NCBI RefSeq assembly: GCF_001428685.1
Contig: NZ_LMIK01000001.1
Span: forward strand, 657,288-721,287
Length of the DNA: 64,000 bases
Reading direction: 5' to 3'
Source: Lysobacter sp. Root76
Lineage (GTDB): Bacteria; Pseudomonadota; Gammaproteobacteria; Xanthomonadales; Xanthomonadaceae
Below the pieces are notes generated by a model. It did not search any database. It was not told the DNA's origin and saw only the letters and a list, made by a program, of their open reading frames with translations. A program made the position numbers and the translations under genes. Within the stretch, counting starts at the first letter, position 1. Each line of letters begins with the position of its first letter. This document shows positions 26,697-35,261 of the stretch, one piece after another.

Positions 26697-27946
26697 GCGG
26701 TCAGCCACTCCTGCGCCGGGCGCTCGTCGGCGATCATGGCATCGAAATCCTGGCGTTGCCGCACCACCGCATAGCGGCCGCGGTCGAGCATGACCTCGGC
26801 GGCCAGCGGCCGCGAATTGTAGGTCGAAGCCATGGCCGCGCCGTAAGCGCCGGCGCCCGCGATCGCGATCAGGTCGCCGGCCCGGCAGGCCGGCATTCGC
26901 CGCTGCACCGCGAAGGTATCGCCGGTTTCGCAGACCGGTCCGACCACGTCGTAGGCGACCGACTCGGCTGCGCGACCGTGCAGGGGCAGGATGTCGTGCC
27001 AGGCGTCGTACAGCGCCGGCCGCTGCAAATCGTTCATCGCCGCGTCGACGATCAGGAAATCGCGCTGCTGGCCGGGCTTGATCCGGATTACCCGGGTCAG
27101 CAGCAGCCCGGCCTCGGCGACCAGGTAACGACCGGGCTCCAGGATCAAGGTGCCGGCGAATCCCGAGAAGATCTCGCGCAGCATGGCTGCGTACTCGCCG
27201 GCGGTCAGCGGCGGATCCTGATCCTGCCGGTAACGCACTCCGAGACCGCCGCCGACGTCGATACAGGCCAGGGCGTGGCCATGCCCGGCCAGCTCTCGAG
27301 CGAACGCCGCCACGCGCTGTAGGGCCAGCCGGAACGGCTCCAGGCTCAGGATCTGCGAACCGATATGCGCGTGCAGGCCATCGAGGCGGACGTTCGCGTA
27401 CTGCGCGGAGTCGGCGAACCAACTCCGGGCCTCTTCGATGGACACTCCGAACTTGTTCTCCGACTTTCCGGTGGAGATCTTGGCGTGGGTGCCCGCATCC
27501 ACGTCCGGATTGATGCGGACCGAGGCGCGGGCGATCGCGCCCCGGCCGGCCGCGACGCGCTGCATGGTTTGCAGTTCGTCGCGGGATTCGACATTGAAGC
27601 GCCAAACGCCGGCGTCCAAGGCCTCGGCGATCTCGTCGGCGGTCTTGCCCACGCCCGAGAACACGATGCGCTCTGCCGAAATGCCGGCCCGCAACGCTCG
27701 TCTGAGCTCGCCGGCCGACACGATATCCGCGCCGACGCCCTGCTCGGCCATCAGCTGCAGGATGGCGAGATTGGAATTGGCTTTGACTGCGTAGCAGATG
27801 CGCGCGTCCAGCCCCAGTAGTGCCGCTTGCAGGCCCTGAACACGCTCGCGGATCGCAGTGGCGGAATACACGTAGCAAGGCGTGGCGATCTGCTCGGCCA
27901 GAGCCCGCAGATCGACGCCACCGAAAACAGCATATTCTTCGATCAT
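26693..27946 (-). CDS. lysA: diaminopimelate decarboxylase (PLP fold III)
   Basis: A 417-aa enzyme converting meso-diaminopimelate to L-lysine and CO2. The PLP lysine is in CYAVKANSNLAIL near residue 53. SGVGKTADEI, GLHAHIGSQI, CIDVGGGLGVRY, EPGRYLVAEAG (PLP phosphate contact), GPVCETGDTF (substrate Cys-Glu) and GAYGAAMASTYNSRP follow in LysA order. Length is typical. It is coupled to a secreted serine hydrolase downstream and lies next to an Oar-like receptor, not among lysine biosynthesis genes. This may therefore be a catabolic copy acting on diaminopimelate released from peptidoglycan, or simply the housekeeping gene. Confidence 0.92.
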   Translation of the reverse strand: MIEEYAVFGGVDLRALAEQIATPCYVYSATAIRERVQGLQAALLGLDARICYAVKANSNLAILQLMAEQGVGADIVSAGELRRALRAGISAERIVFSGVGKTADEIAEALDAGVWRFNVESRDELQTMQRVAAGRGAIARASVRINPDVDAGTHAKISTGKSENKFGVSIEEARSWFADSAQYANVRLDGLHAHIGSQILSLEPFRLALQRVAAFARELAGHGHALACIDVGGGLGVRYRQDQDPPLTAGEYAAMLREIFSGFAGTLILEPGRYLVAEAGLLLTRVIRIKPGQQRDFLIVDAAMNDLQRPALYDAWHDILPLHGRAAESVAYDVVGPVCETGDTFAVQRRMPACRAGDLIAIAGAGAYGAAMASTYNSRPLAAEVMLDRGRYAVVRQRQDFDAMIADERPAQEWLTA

Positions 27947-27981
27947 TCGGCGCCTGGATCGGGTCTGACGATTTACCCGCC

Positions 27982-28011
27982 AAAAGAGGCGGACTGCGCC
28001 TGCAGTCCGCC
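27982..28011 (-). terminator. rho-independent terminator of the Oar-like receptor gene
   Basis: A perfect 10-bp stem (GGCGGACTGC with GCAGTCCGCC, 4-nt loop) followed on the minus strand by TCTTTTGG. It starts just after the stop at 28019 and ends before the lysA-like start, so lysA needs its own promoter or readthrough. Confidence 0.85.
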
Positions 28012-28018
28012 GAGGGGG

Positions 28019-30970
28019 TTAGAACGCAACCGAGAGAATGAACTGGACGTAGCGTGGCGATTGATAGTCCGTTCCGTCGCCGAAGAACGGATTCGGAGTG
28101 CCGATGCTGTTCTGCGCCTCGCGCACCTCGTTCACCTCGGTCACTCGCTGCTCGTTGGTCAAGTTATAGACGGCCAACTTGGCATTGAGTTTGGCCCGGC
28201 CGAAGGTCGCGTTGTAGGACACGCTGGCGCCCAGGGAATAGGTCCAGGGCAGCCGATCGTAAGCGCCGCGGCGAGACAGCCGATAGACGCGCTCGGATGG
28301 GGCGAAGTCTTCCGAGCAGTTCCTCTCGCAGATGTAGTAGCTGAGAAACTCCGTGGCGTCGTAGGGATTGCCGGTACCGAACTCGCTGACCGGACGTCCG
28401 GACTGCACGTCCAGGGTCGCACCGACCGACCAATGGTCGTCGAACGCATACGCGCCTCGGAACTTGAATTGATGGCGGTGATCGTTCGGCAGAAAGCCGT
28501 AGCTGCCAATCTCGACGAAGGGATTGTCGAAAGCCTCGGTACGACCGCTATCGGAGAAATCGGTGTCCGAGTTGACCGGGCCTTCGGCATTGCCCTTGCT
28601 GTAAGACAGCGTATACGAAGCATTGAATGCCCACTTCTCGTCCCAGGCGCGGTCGATCATGAACTCCAGGGCGCGATAGGTGCGCTTGGCTTTGCCCCAG
28701 CCGCGCTGGCCGACCAGATTGCCGTCATCGTCGTACAAAGCCCAGCCTTCCTTCGAAGTGTCGATGGTGACGAAGGCATCGTTCACACCGTCGCAGGTCG
28801 GATCGGTGTCGGTGAAGAAGGTCAGATTCTTGCCGGGATTGCCCATCACGAAAGTATCGATCTCGCAATGGCCGTTGTGGGTGATCTGCATGTCATCGAT
28901 GGCTTCGTGCAGCCGCCGATATATGCCGCGCACGCCCCAGGACCAATTGTCCCCGAACATCGACTGGAACCCGAGTATCACCTCGTCCTGATAGACCGGA
29001 TCCATATCCCTGTCGACTTCGCCGCTCAGGTCGCCGACCTGGCCGTTGCCCTGCGAGTCGTCCACCGCACCGATCTGCGGGCCCAGGATCGGATCAGGAT
29101 AGACCTGGCCGGTGGCCGGGTTGGTGAAGGTGCCAAAGCCGTTGAATTCGTAAAAGGTGCGCGCATCCAGGAACGGTCCGGCCTGCTTGATGTTGATGAC
29201 GTTGGCCACCGGCAGGTAGTAGCGGCCCACATTGCCGTACAGCTTGGTGCGGCCGTCGCCGTTGACGTCCCAGGAAAACCCGAAACGTGGGGCGACCATG
29301 TCGTCCATCTTGATGTAGCTGCGTCCGTCGGCGTCCTTGTTGTCGAAAGCCTCCCAACGCACACCCAGGTTGAGCACCAGGTTGGGGGTAACCGACCAGT
29401 TGTCTTCGATGTAATAGGCTTCGTTCTCGGTTTCGAACGTACCCTGGTTGGCAACTTGGCGCGTACGTACGTAGGCATCTAACCCGTCGCGCACGCGAAC
29501 GCCGTTTACGCGTCGACTGAGAGGTACGTTGCTGACCTCGTAGCGCAGGCCATTACCTGGGTAGTGACTGGAATAGTCCGACGTGTTGTTCTCGTGATCC
29601 GCGCCGAAGCGCAGGTAGTGATTGCCCAGCGTCCACTCGAAGTCCAGGCGCATGGCTTTGCGCTTGTCGTTTCGGTCAATCACCGCGGTATTGCTGGAGC
29701 AGCCGATGAAACTGCTCCCTACACGGCGGTCCTGAACGAGATTGCAGGCGGCGTCGTTCAGGCTACTGACTGAAGCAGCCCGTTCGTTCTCGCCGTACAT
29801 TGCCTTCATCGAAAGGTCGTTGGTCAAGTAACCCGTGTAGGTAAGCGCCCAGTTGTCGCCGCCGTTCTTGGTAAATGTTCGATTCTCGCGACCCGAAGTG
29901 CGTTTACCGGTGATCGGATCGAACACATAGTTGTCCTGGACCGTTTCGCTCTTGTCGGAGAACGCGAGCAGCTCCAGCAAGTTCTTGTCGTTGATCTGCC
30001 AGTCCAGCTTGGCGCCCCAGAAATCGTTGTTCCCGCTGTCGATGAACAGGTTCCTGCCGCCGTCGTCGGTGCTCTGGCCGTCGAGATCGCGCTTTTCGTA
30101 AATGCCGAAGAAGAAAAGACGGTCCTGAACCAGCGCGCCCGAACCCCATGCCGCGTAGTTGTTCTGTTCGTTTTCGTCGTACTTGGCGACGCGTCCTGGG
30201 TGATTCTTCGCATCCGATTGCGCCAGATTGTCGAACAGCAGATCGACACCGCCGTGGAATTCGTTGGAACCCTTGCGGGTCACGGCGTTGATCACACCGC
30301 CGGTGGTGCGCCCGAACTCGACCGAATAGCCGCCGGTCTTGACCTGGAATTCCTGGAGGAAGGAGAACGGCATCGAGGAGAAGCCGACCCGGTTGTAGAA
30401 GTCCGTGACGTTCAGACCGTTGACGTAGACCGAATTCTCGGCCACGGACGAACCACCGAACGACACACCGCCGAACTCACCGCGGTTTACACCGGGAGCC
30501 AAGGTCGCAACGTCAGTGATGTCCCGCGGCACAGGCAGTCGCGCCATTTCCTCACGGGTAACGTTGGTCGCCGACTCCGTCGAGGACACGTCCACCGGAC
30601 TGATCCCGCGCGTCCCCACGACCTGCACCGCCGCAAGGTCGGTCGCGGCTTGCGAACCCGCATTCACGTTGGTCGTCGTACCCAGCAGAACTCTCACCGG
30701 CGTAGGCTCGCTCGCCGCGCCGCCGACGCTGGTCTGCAAGGTGTACTGCCCCACCGGCAGGAACGGGAAGCGGTAGTTGCCCTGTTCGTCGGCCTTGACC
30801 GTGCGGGTGAAGCCGGTGTCCGGGCTGCGGATCGTGACTTCGGCGCCGGGCGTGGTACGGCCGGCCAGCGAGCCGTCGTTGTTGGCCGCCAGCGCGCTCA
30901 TGGACATCGAACCGAAGCAGAGCCCCATCGCGATGCAGAGCGCGGTCTTCCTCATCGTTGTTGCGCGCAT
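28019..30970 (-). CDS. Oar-like TonB-dependent receptor with N-terminal carboxypeptidase-regulatory domain
   Basis: A 983-aa outer-membrane protein. A signal peptide (ending MSMSALA) is followed by a carboxypeptidase-regulatory-like domain, residues 30-95 (GSLAGRTTPGAEVTIRSPDTGFTR, YRFPFLPVGQYTLQ). The plug (DLAAVQVVGTRGISPVDVSSTES, FQVKTGGYSVEFGRTTGGVINAV) and a large barrel ending in Phe (YVQFILSVAF) complete it. This is the Oar/TonB layout common in Lysobacter and Xanthomonas for uptake of large or peptide ligands. AGGGGAAA precedes the ATG at 30970; a second ATG at 30955 is possible. It is close to a transglutaminase-like gene upstream (39 bp) and has its own terminator, so the two may form an operon. 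Confidence 0.93.
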   Translation of the reverse strand: MRATTMRKTALCIAMGLCFGSMSMSALAANNDGSLAGRTTPGAEVTIRSPDTGFTRTVKADEQGNYRFPFLPVGQYTLQTSVGGAASEPTPVRVLLGTTTNVNAGSQAATDLAAVQVVGTRGISPVDVSSTESATNVTREEMARLPVPRDITDVATLAPGVNRGEFGGVSFGGSSVAENSVYVNGLNVTDFYNRVGFSSMPFSFLQEFQVKTGGYSVEFGRTTGGVINAVTRKGSNEFHGGVDLLFDNLAQSDAKNHPGRVAKYDENEQNNYAAWGSGALVQDRLFFFGIYEKRDLDGQSTDDGGRNLFIDSGNNDFWGAKLDWQINDKNLLELLAFSDKSETVQDNYVFDPITGKRTSGRENRTFTKNGGDNWALTYTGYLTNDLSMKAMYGENERAASVSSLNDAACNLVQDRRVGSSFIGCSSNTAVIDRNDKRKAMRLDFEWTLGNHYLRFGADHENNTSDYSSHYPGNGLRYEVSNVPLSRRVNGVRVRDGLDAYVRTRQVANQGTFETENEAYYIEDNWSVTPNLVLNLGVRWEAFDNKDADGRSYIKMDDMVAPRFGFSWDVNGDGRTKLYGNVGRYYLPVANVINIKQAGPFLDARTFYEFNGFGTFTNPATGQVYPDPILGPQIGAVDDSQGNGQVGDLSGEVDRDMDPVYQDEVILGFQSMFGDNWSWGVRGIYRRLHEAIDDMQITHNGHCEIDTFVMGNPGKNLTFFTDTDPTCDGVNDAFVTIDTSKEGWALYDDDGNLVGQRGWGKAKRTYRALEFMIDRAWDEKWAFNASYTLSYSKGNAEGPVNSDTDFSDSGRTEAFDNPFVEIGSYGFLPNDHRHQFKFRGAYAFDDHWSVGATLDVQSGRPVSEFGTGNPYDATEFLSYYICERNCSEDFAPSERVYRLSRRGAYDRLPWTYSLGASVSYNATFGRAKLNAKLAVYNLTNEQRVTEVNEVREAQNSIGTPNPFFGDGTDYQSPRYVQFILSVAF

Positions 30971-31009
30971 GTTTCCATTTCCCCTAGAGCATGGCCGTGT
31001 GAGCTGCCG

Positions 31010-32479
31010 CTACGGCGCGTGGCCGGGCAGCGGCAGTACTTGTGCTTTGAAGCGGTAATCCCACCGGTCGAAGTAGAGGTTGCCCCCCGCCCACTCCACT
31101 TCGCCGCGCTGCGAATCCACGGTTTCCGATCGGAAGTGCCGTTTCGCCGGGACCAGGTCGGTCCCGTAGTCGTCGTTGAACGCGATGCGGTAGGCATCGA
31201 GTCCGCCGAGATAGAACCACTCGACGCCGGGATCCTTGGCGTCTTGGAACCGTCCCGTGGTGACGTCCATCGGGACCCAGCCGTAGGGCGCCAGGTACAG
31301 CCAGCCCCAGTCGTGCAGGTTGTCGTAGTCGCCGTCGGAATAGACCATGCCCGACTGCCAGCGCGCGGGAATACCGTTCAAACGCAGCAGGGCCATCAGC
31401 AGCAAGGTCTGCTGGCCGCAATCGGCGTGGCCGGCGTGCAGGGCGTAGTCGCTGATGTTGGACAGCGTCGAGTACTCGCGCGCGCCGGCCCAGGGAATGC
31501 GGTCGACGGCGGCGTACAGCTTCTGCGCGATGCGCGCCGGATTGGTCTCGTCGCCGACGACTTCGCGCGAATAGCGGCGCAGCGCGTCGGTGTAGACGAT
31601 GTGCGGCGCGCGCTCGCCCAGGTAGGGCGCGAGGTCGGGACGGTCGCCCAGCGCCTGGACCCGGTCCGGGTCGATGCGATGGACCTGGCCGTAGACGGTG
31701 AGTTCGTAGCTGATCGAAAACGTAGTCGGCTGTCCGGCTTTCGCGGCCTGCTCCAGGTAGACCGTGCGCTGCTGGGTGGATTCGGGCGCGATCCGGTGCG
31801 TGGCGGGCGTGCTGGCCAGAAAGACGAGGCCCTCCTGCTGGCCCGGCCGCAGGCGCGGGTACGGGATCCACGCGCGCAGGGTTTCGCCGGCCGGCACCGC
31901 ATCGGCATCGACGACGATGGACTGGGTCACGCGCACCCGGCGCGGGGCGACGCTGGTCTTGCCGCTCGCGCGCGCCTCGCGCAGCGCTTCGTCGTGATAG
32001 GCGTTGGCGCTTTCCATCGGCCCGCTGCTGGGCTTGCGCGGCGGACGCCGGCGCGCATCGGCGACGGGATCGAGCAGGAACAGGTTGGAGACGGCGCGGC
32101 TGAAGTAATACGGCTGGCCGTCGATGACCAGGTGTTCGAGCAGGTTCGCGCGCTTCCAGGCCACGAACTCGTCGTCGCGCAGATCGGGCACCAGTTCGCC
32201 GAGCTTGCGCCGGGCGTCGGCTTCGGTCAGCGGGAAGTCGAGACGGATGCGGCGCATGCGCTCGCGCTGGAATTCCAGGGCCGCGCGCTGGTCCGCGCTC
32301 AAGCCCGGCTGCGCAAGCGCGGCGTCGATCGCCAGGCCGGCGTCGCGGAAATGACCGGCGTCGATCATGGCGACGATGTCGCTGGGACCGCGGTCGTAGC
32401 CGGCCCAGACCGCGGGCAGCGCGAGCATCAGCCCGGCCAGGCACAGGCTGCGCGCAGCCCGGCGCCAAGCGCGGGGCAT
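31010..32479 (-). CDS. secreted transglutaminase-like protein
   Basis: A 489-aa protein if the ATG at 32479 is used, which begins a clean signal peptide (RRAARSLCLAGLMLALPAVWA); an ATG at 32527 would add 16 residues, and neither has a good ribosome site. The C-terminal half is a transglutaminase-like domain: HADCGQQTLLLMALLRLNGIPARW with the nucleophile Cys, then LHDWGWLYLAPYGWVPMDV with His and Asp. The N-terminal half is a beta-rich region with a WIPYP segment. Prokaryotic relatives are mostly peptidases or peptidoglycan-linked amidases rather than cross-linkers. It is divergent from the DUF819/NlpC/epimerase operon and shares its control region, which argues for a peptide-utilisation role. 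Confidence 0.85.
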   Translation of the reverse strand: MPRAWRRAARSLCLAGLMLALPAVWAGYDRGPSDIVAMIDAGHFRDAGLAIDAALAQPGLSADQRAALEFQRERMRRIRLDFPLTEADARRKLGELVPDLRDDEFVAWKRANLLEHLVIDGQPYYFSRAVSNLFLLDPVADARRRPPRKPSSGPMESANAYHDEALREARASGKTSVAPRRVRVTQSIVVDADAVPAGETLRAWIPYPRLRPGQQEGLVFLASTPATHRIAPESTQQRTVYLEQAAKAGQPTTFSISYELTVYGQVHRIDPDRVQALGDRPDLAPYLGERAPHIVYTDALRRYSREVVGDETNPARIAQKLYAAVDRIPWAGAREYSTLSNISDYALHAGHADCGQQTLLLMALLRLNGIPARWQSGMVYSDGDYDNLHDWGWLYLAPYGWVPMDVTTGRFQDAKDPGVEWFYLGGLDAYRIAFNDDYGTDLVPAKRHFRSETVDSQRGEVEWAGGNLYFDRWDYRFKAQVLPLPGHAP

Positions 32480-32570
32480 CGCCGAATCGAGCGGAAGCAC
32501 GGAACGTTCCACGTCGCAGCCGACCATCTGAGGACCGAGTCACGGCTGTGTAACATGGCCGGACGGGCTG

Positions 32571-32590
32571 GTCAATAATTTATTCTTGAC
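32571..32590. promoter_or_regulatory. 20-bp imperfect palindrome, candidate RpiR/MurR operator
   Basis: GTCAATAATTTATTCTTGAC has eight of ten symmetric pairs matching. It is AT-rich in a GC-rich genome and covers the -35 hexamer of the promoter at 32586-32614. It lies in the divergent region between the transglutaminase-like gene and the DUF819 operon, which encodes an RpiR-family regulator. The link to that regulator is inference. Confidence 0.6.
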
Positions 32591-32614
32591 AAATTCTCGT
32601 TGTGAAGTATGTAT
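32586..32614 (+). promoter_or_regulatory. sigma-70-type promoter of the muropeptide operon
   Basis: A consensus -35 (TTGACA at 32586-32591), 16 bases, then TATGTA at 32608-32613 as the -10. This places transcription start near 32620, about 40 bases before the DUF819 ATG at 32663, which has a GAGGGGA ribosome site. Confidence 0.6.
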
Positions 32615-32662
32615 TCCCACTGAGCCGGTCGCGATGATCGCCGGCGCGAACGAGGGGACGCG

Positions 32663-33820
32663 ATGATCGAAACGGTCTGGCCTTATCTGGCGGTGGTGCT
32701 GCTGGCGGCCGGGCTGTTTCCGTCGCTGGAGCGGCGCTACGGCTGGCGGCTGTTCTCGGTGCTGCCGCCGATCGTGCTGACCTATCTGCTGGTGACCGCG
32801 CTGGCGGTGGCGGGCCTGTGGCAGAGCACGACGGAGATCGCCGCCGCCCAGCGCCACCTGACCTCGCAGCTGCTGCCGGCGCTGCTGTTCCTGTTGATGG
32901 TCGGCTGCGACCTGCGCGCGATCCTGGCGCTGGGGCCGCGCATGCTGGCGGTATTCGTCTGTGCGATGGCCAGCATCCTGGCCGCGATCGTGCTGGCCTA
33001 CCTGATCTACCGGAACGCCCTGCCCGCCGACGGCTGGAAGATGCTGGCCGCGCTCAGCGCGACCTGGACCGGCGGTTCGGCCAACCTGGTCGCGGTCAAG
33101 CAATCGATCGGCCTGCCCGACAACCTGCTGCCGCCGGTGCTGCTGGCCGACGCGCTGTGCTATTCGGTGTGGGTGGTGCTGCTGTTCTCGGCGGTGCGCT
33201 TCGCGCCCGCGTTCAATCGCTGGACCCGCGCCAACGAGCGCGCGCTGCCGGTCGCGGCCGCTCCGCGCGCGAACAGCGAAGCCGGCGCTGGCGGCGTGCT
33301 GCTGTGGCTGGGCATCGCCCTGCTGGTCGGCAATGGCGCCATGGCGCTGGCCGCTTTGCTACCGACGCAAGGTTTCTTGACCGTCACCGCGTGGACCGTG
33401 CTGATCGCGACCGTCGCCGGGCTGGCACTCGCGCGCACGCCGCTGGCGGCATCGCCGGTGCCGGCGCCGCTGGCCGGCGCGCTGTTGGCTTGCCTGGTCG
33501 CAGTGCTGGCCTCGCAGAGCAACTTCGCCGGAATGTCGGCCGCACCGCTGTTCGTGCTGGTCGGCTTCACCGTGCTGGTGCTGCACGTCGGCCTGTTCGC
33601 GCTGGCGGCGCGGGCGTTCCGTTTCGACCTGTACCTGTGCGGGATCTCTTCGCTGGCCCAGATCGGCGGCATGGCCACCGCACCGGTGCTGGCGGCGACC
33701 TACTCGCGCGCGCTGGTGCCGGCGGCGGTGTTGTTGGCGATGCTGGGCCTGGTGCTGGGCACCGGCATCGGTTTGTTCATGGCCGGCGTGCTGTCCGGCC
33801 TTTCGCCCACGGGAGGCTGA
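32663..33820 (+). CDS. DUF819 family integral membrane protein
   Basis: A 385-aa protein with about 10-11 predicted membrane helices. The DUF819 (YjcL-like) hallmark is LSATWTGGSANLVAVKQSIGLPD near residue 130, with a repeat-like second half (GISSLAQIGGMATAPVLAATYSRALVPAAVLLAMLGLVLG). The inverted-repeat look suggests a transporter. DUF819 genes recur beside dipeptide-epimerase genes, and here it heads an operon with an NlpC/P60 peptidase and an epimerase. I infer it may carry L-Ala-D-Glu or a murein peptide across the inner membrane. Four bases separate it from the next gene. Confidence 0.9.
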   Translation: MIETVWPYLAVVLLAAGLFPSLERRYGWRLFSVLPPIVLTYLLVTALAVAGLWQSTTEIAAAQRHLTSQLLPALLFLLMVGCDLRAILALGPRMLAVFVCAMASILAAIVLAYLIYRNALPADGWKMLAALSATWTGGSANLVAVKQSIGLPDNLLPPVLLADALCYSVWVVLLFSAVRFAPAFNRWTRANERALPVAAAPRANSEAGAGGVLLWLGIALLVGNGAMALAALLPTQGFLTVTAWTVLIATVAGLALARTPLAASPVPAPLAGALLACLVAVLASQSNFAGMSAAPLFVLVGFTVLVLHVGLFALAARAFRFDLYLCGISSLAQIGGMATAPVLAATYSRALVPAAVLLAMLGLVLGTGIGLFMAGVLSGLSPTGG

Positions 33821-33824
33821 TCCG

Positions 33825-35228
33825 ATGCGTCCGCTCCTCGTCCTGCTCGCCGCCGCCGGCCTGTTCGGCGCCGCGCTGCAGCCGCTCGCGGCGGCTCCGC
33901 CCGCTGCGCTCCCCATCCCCGCCCACGGCGTAATCGGCGTGGAGGAACGCCAATTGAATGCGGAATTCTGGATCCAGCGCCAGGCGCGCGCGGATCGCGT
34001 GATATTGAACACAGCCGCGATCGCGGCGCAGAACGCCAAGCTGCGCGAACTGGACGCGTCGGTGCACGATCTGCAGGCCCTGCCGGAAACGGTGACCCGC
34101 GAGCAGATCCGAAGCTGGATAGCGTCGGTGTCGGAGCGCCCGACCCAGGCGCTGTACGACGAGCGCGGCCGGCCCATCGCCAGCGGCGTGCTCGACGATC
34201 TTCAGGACGCGCTCGACCTGGGCGCGATCCCGGAGCGGCAGCCGCTGCGCTACGGCCTGATCGTGCACCGCGCCGATCTGCGCGCGTTTCCGACGCCGCT
34301 GCGCGTGTTCAATTCGCCCGACGATCACGACATCGACCGTTTCCAGGAGAGCGGCCTGTTCCCCGGCGATCCGGTCGCGATCGCCCACGAGAGCCGCGAC
34401 CGCCAGTGGTGGTTCGTGGTCAGCCCGCTGTATACGGCCTGGGTCGAGAAGCGCTACGTCGCCCAGGGCGATGCGGCGGCGGTGTTCGGTTACGGGCAGC
34501 GCACGCCGCAACTGATCGTCACCGGGGCGACCGCGCGCACCGTGTACACGCCGGAGCAGCCGAAGCTGTCGCAGTTGCAGCTCGACATGGGCGTACGCGC
34601 GCCCCTGCTGGCCGACTGGCCGGCCGACCGTCCGGTCAACGGCCAGCATCCCTACACCGCGCACGTGATCGAACTGCCGGTGCGCGGCGACGACGGCCGC
34701 CTGAGCTTCGCGCCGGCGCTGCTGCCCAAGAATCAGGACACCGCCGAGCGCTACCTGCCGCTGACCAAGGCCAACCTGCTGCGCCAGGGTTTCAAGTTCC
34801 TCGGCGAGCGCTACGGCTGGGGCCATTCCTACAACGCGCGCGACTGCAGCGGCTTCGTGTCCGACGTCTACCGCAGCTTCGGAGTGACGCTGCCGCGCAA
34901 TACCCGCGACCAGGCGGTGAGCCCGGCGCTGAACCGTATCGCCTTCGGCGATCGGGACGACCGCGCGGCGCGCATGAAAGCGGTGCGCGAGCTGCAAGTC
35001 GGCGACCTGATCTATATCCCCGGTCACGTGATGATGGTGATCGGCGATCAGCACGGCGAGCCCTACGTGATCCACGACACCACCGGCATCAGCTATCGCG
35101 ACGCCGAGGGCCGCATGGCCCGCGCCCATCTCAACGGGGTATCGGTGTCGCCGCTGACTCCGCTGCTGTTCGACGAGGCGCATAGCTACGTCGACCGCAT
35201 CACCAGCATCCAGCGCATCCGCCCCTGA
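33825..35228 (+). CDS. secreted SH3b-NlpC/P60 endopeptidase
   Basis: A 467-aa protein with a signal peptide (LLVLLAAAGLFGAALQPLAAA). Two SH3b-like regions follow (around residues 140-210 and 215-290, with WWFVVSPLYTAWVEKRYV in the first). The C-terminal NlpC/P60 domain has the nucleophile in YNARDCSGFVSDVYRSFG near 347, the His in YIPGHVMMVIGD near 403 and the third polar site in VIHDTTGI near 420. Enzymes of this layout cut gamma-D-Glu-diaminopimelate bonds in stem peptides, releasing L-Ala-D-Glu, the substrate of the next gene's product. Spacing to neighbours (4 and 33 bp) supports one operon. Confidence 0.92.
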   Translation: MRPLLVLLAAAGLFGAALQPLAAAPPAALPIPAHGVIGVEERQLNAEFWIQRQARADRVILNTAAIAAQNAKLRELDASVHDLQALPETVTREQIRSWIASVSERPTQALYDERGRPIASGVLDDLQDALDLGAIPERQPLRYGLIVHRADLRAFPTPLRVFNSPDDHDIDRFQESGLFPGDPVAIAHESRDRQWWFVVSPLYTAWVEKRYVAQGDAAAVFGYGQRTPQLIVTGATARTVYTPEQPKLSQLQLDMGVRAPLLADWPADRPVNGQHPYTAHVIELPVRGDDGRLSFAPALLPKNQDTAERYLPLTKANLLRQGFKFLGERYGWGHSYNARDCSGFVSDVYRSFGVTLPRNTRDQAVSPALNRIAFGDRDDRAARMKAVRELQVGDLIYIPGHVMMVIGDQHGEPYVIHDTTGISYRDAEGRMARAHLNGVSVSPLTPLLFDEAHSYVDRITSIQRIRP

Positions 35229-35261
35229 GCGCCCCACTACTTACGAAGCGATCGGAGCTCC

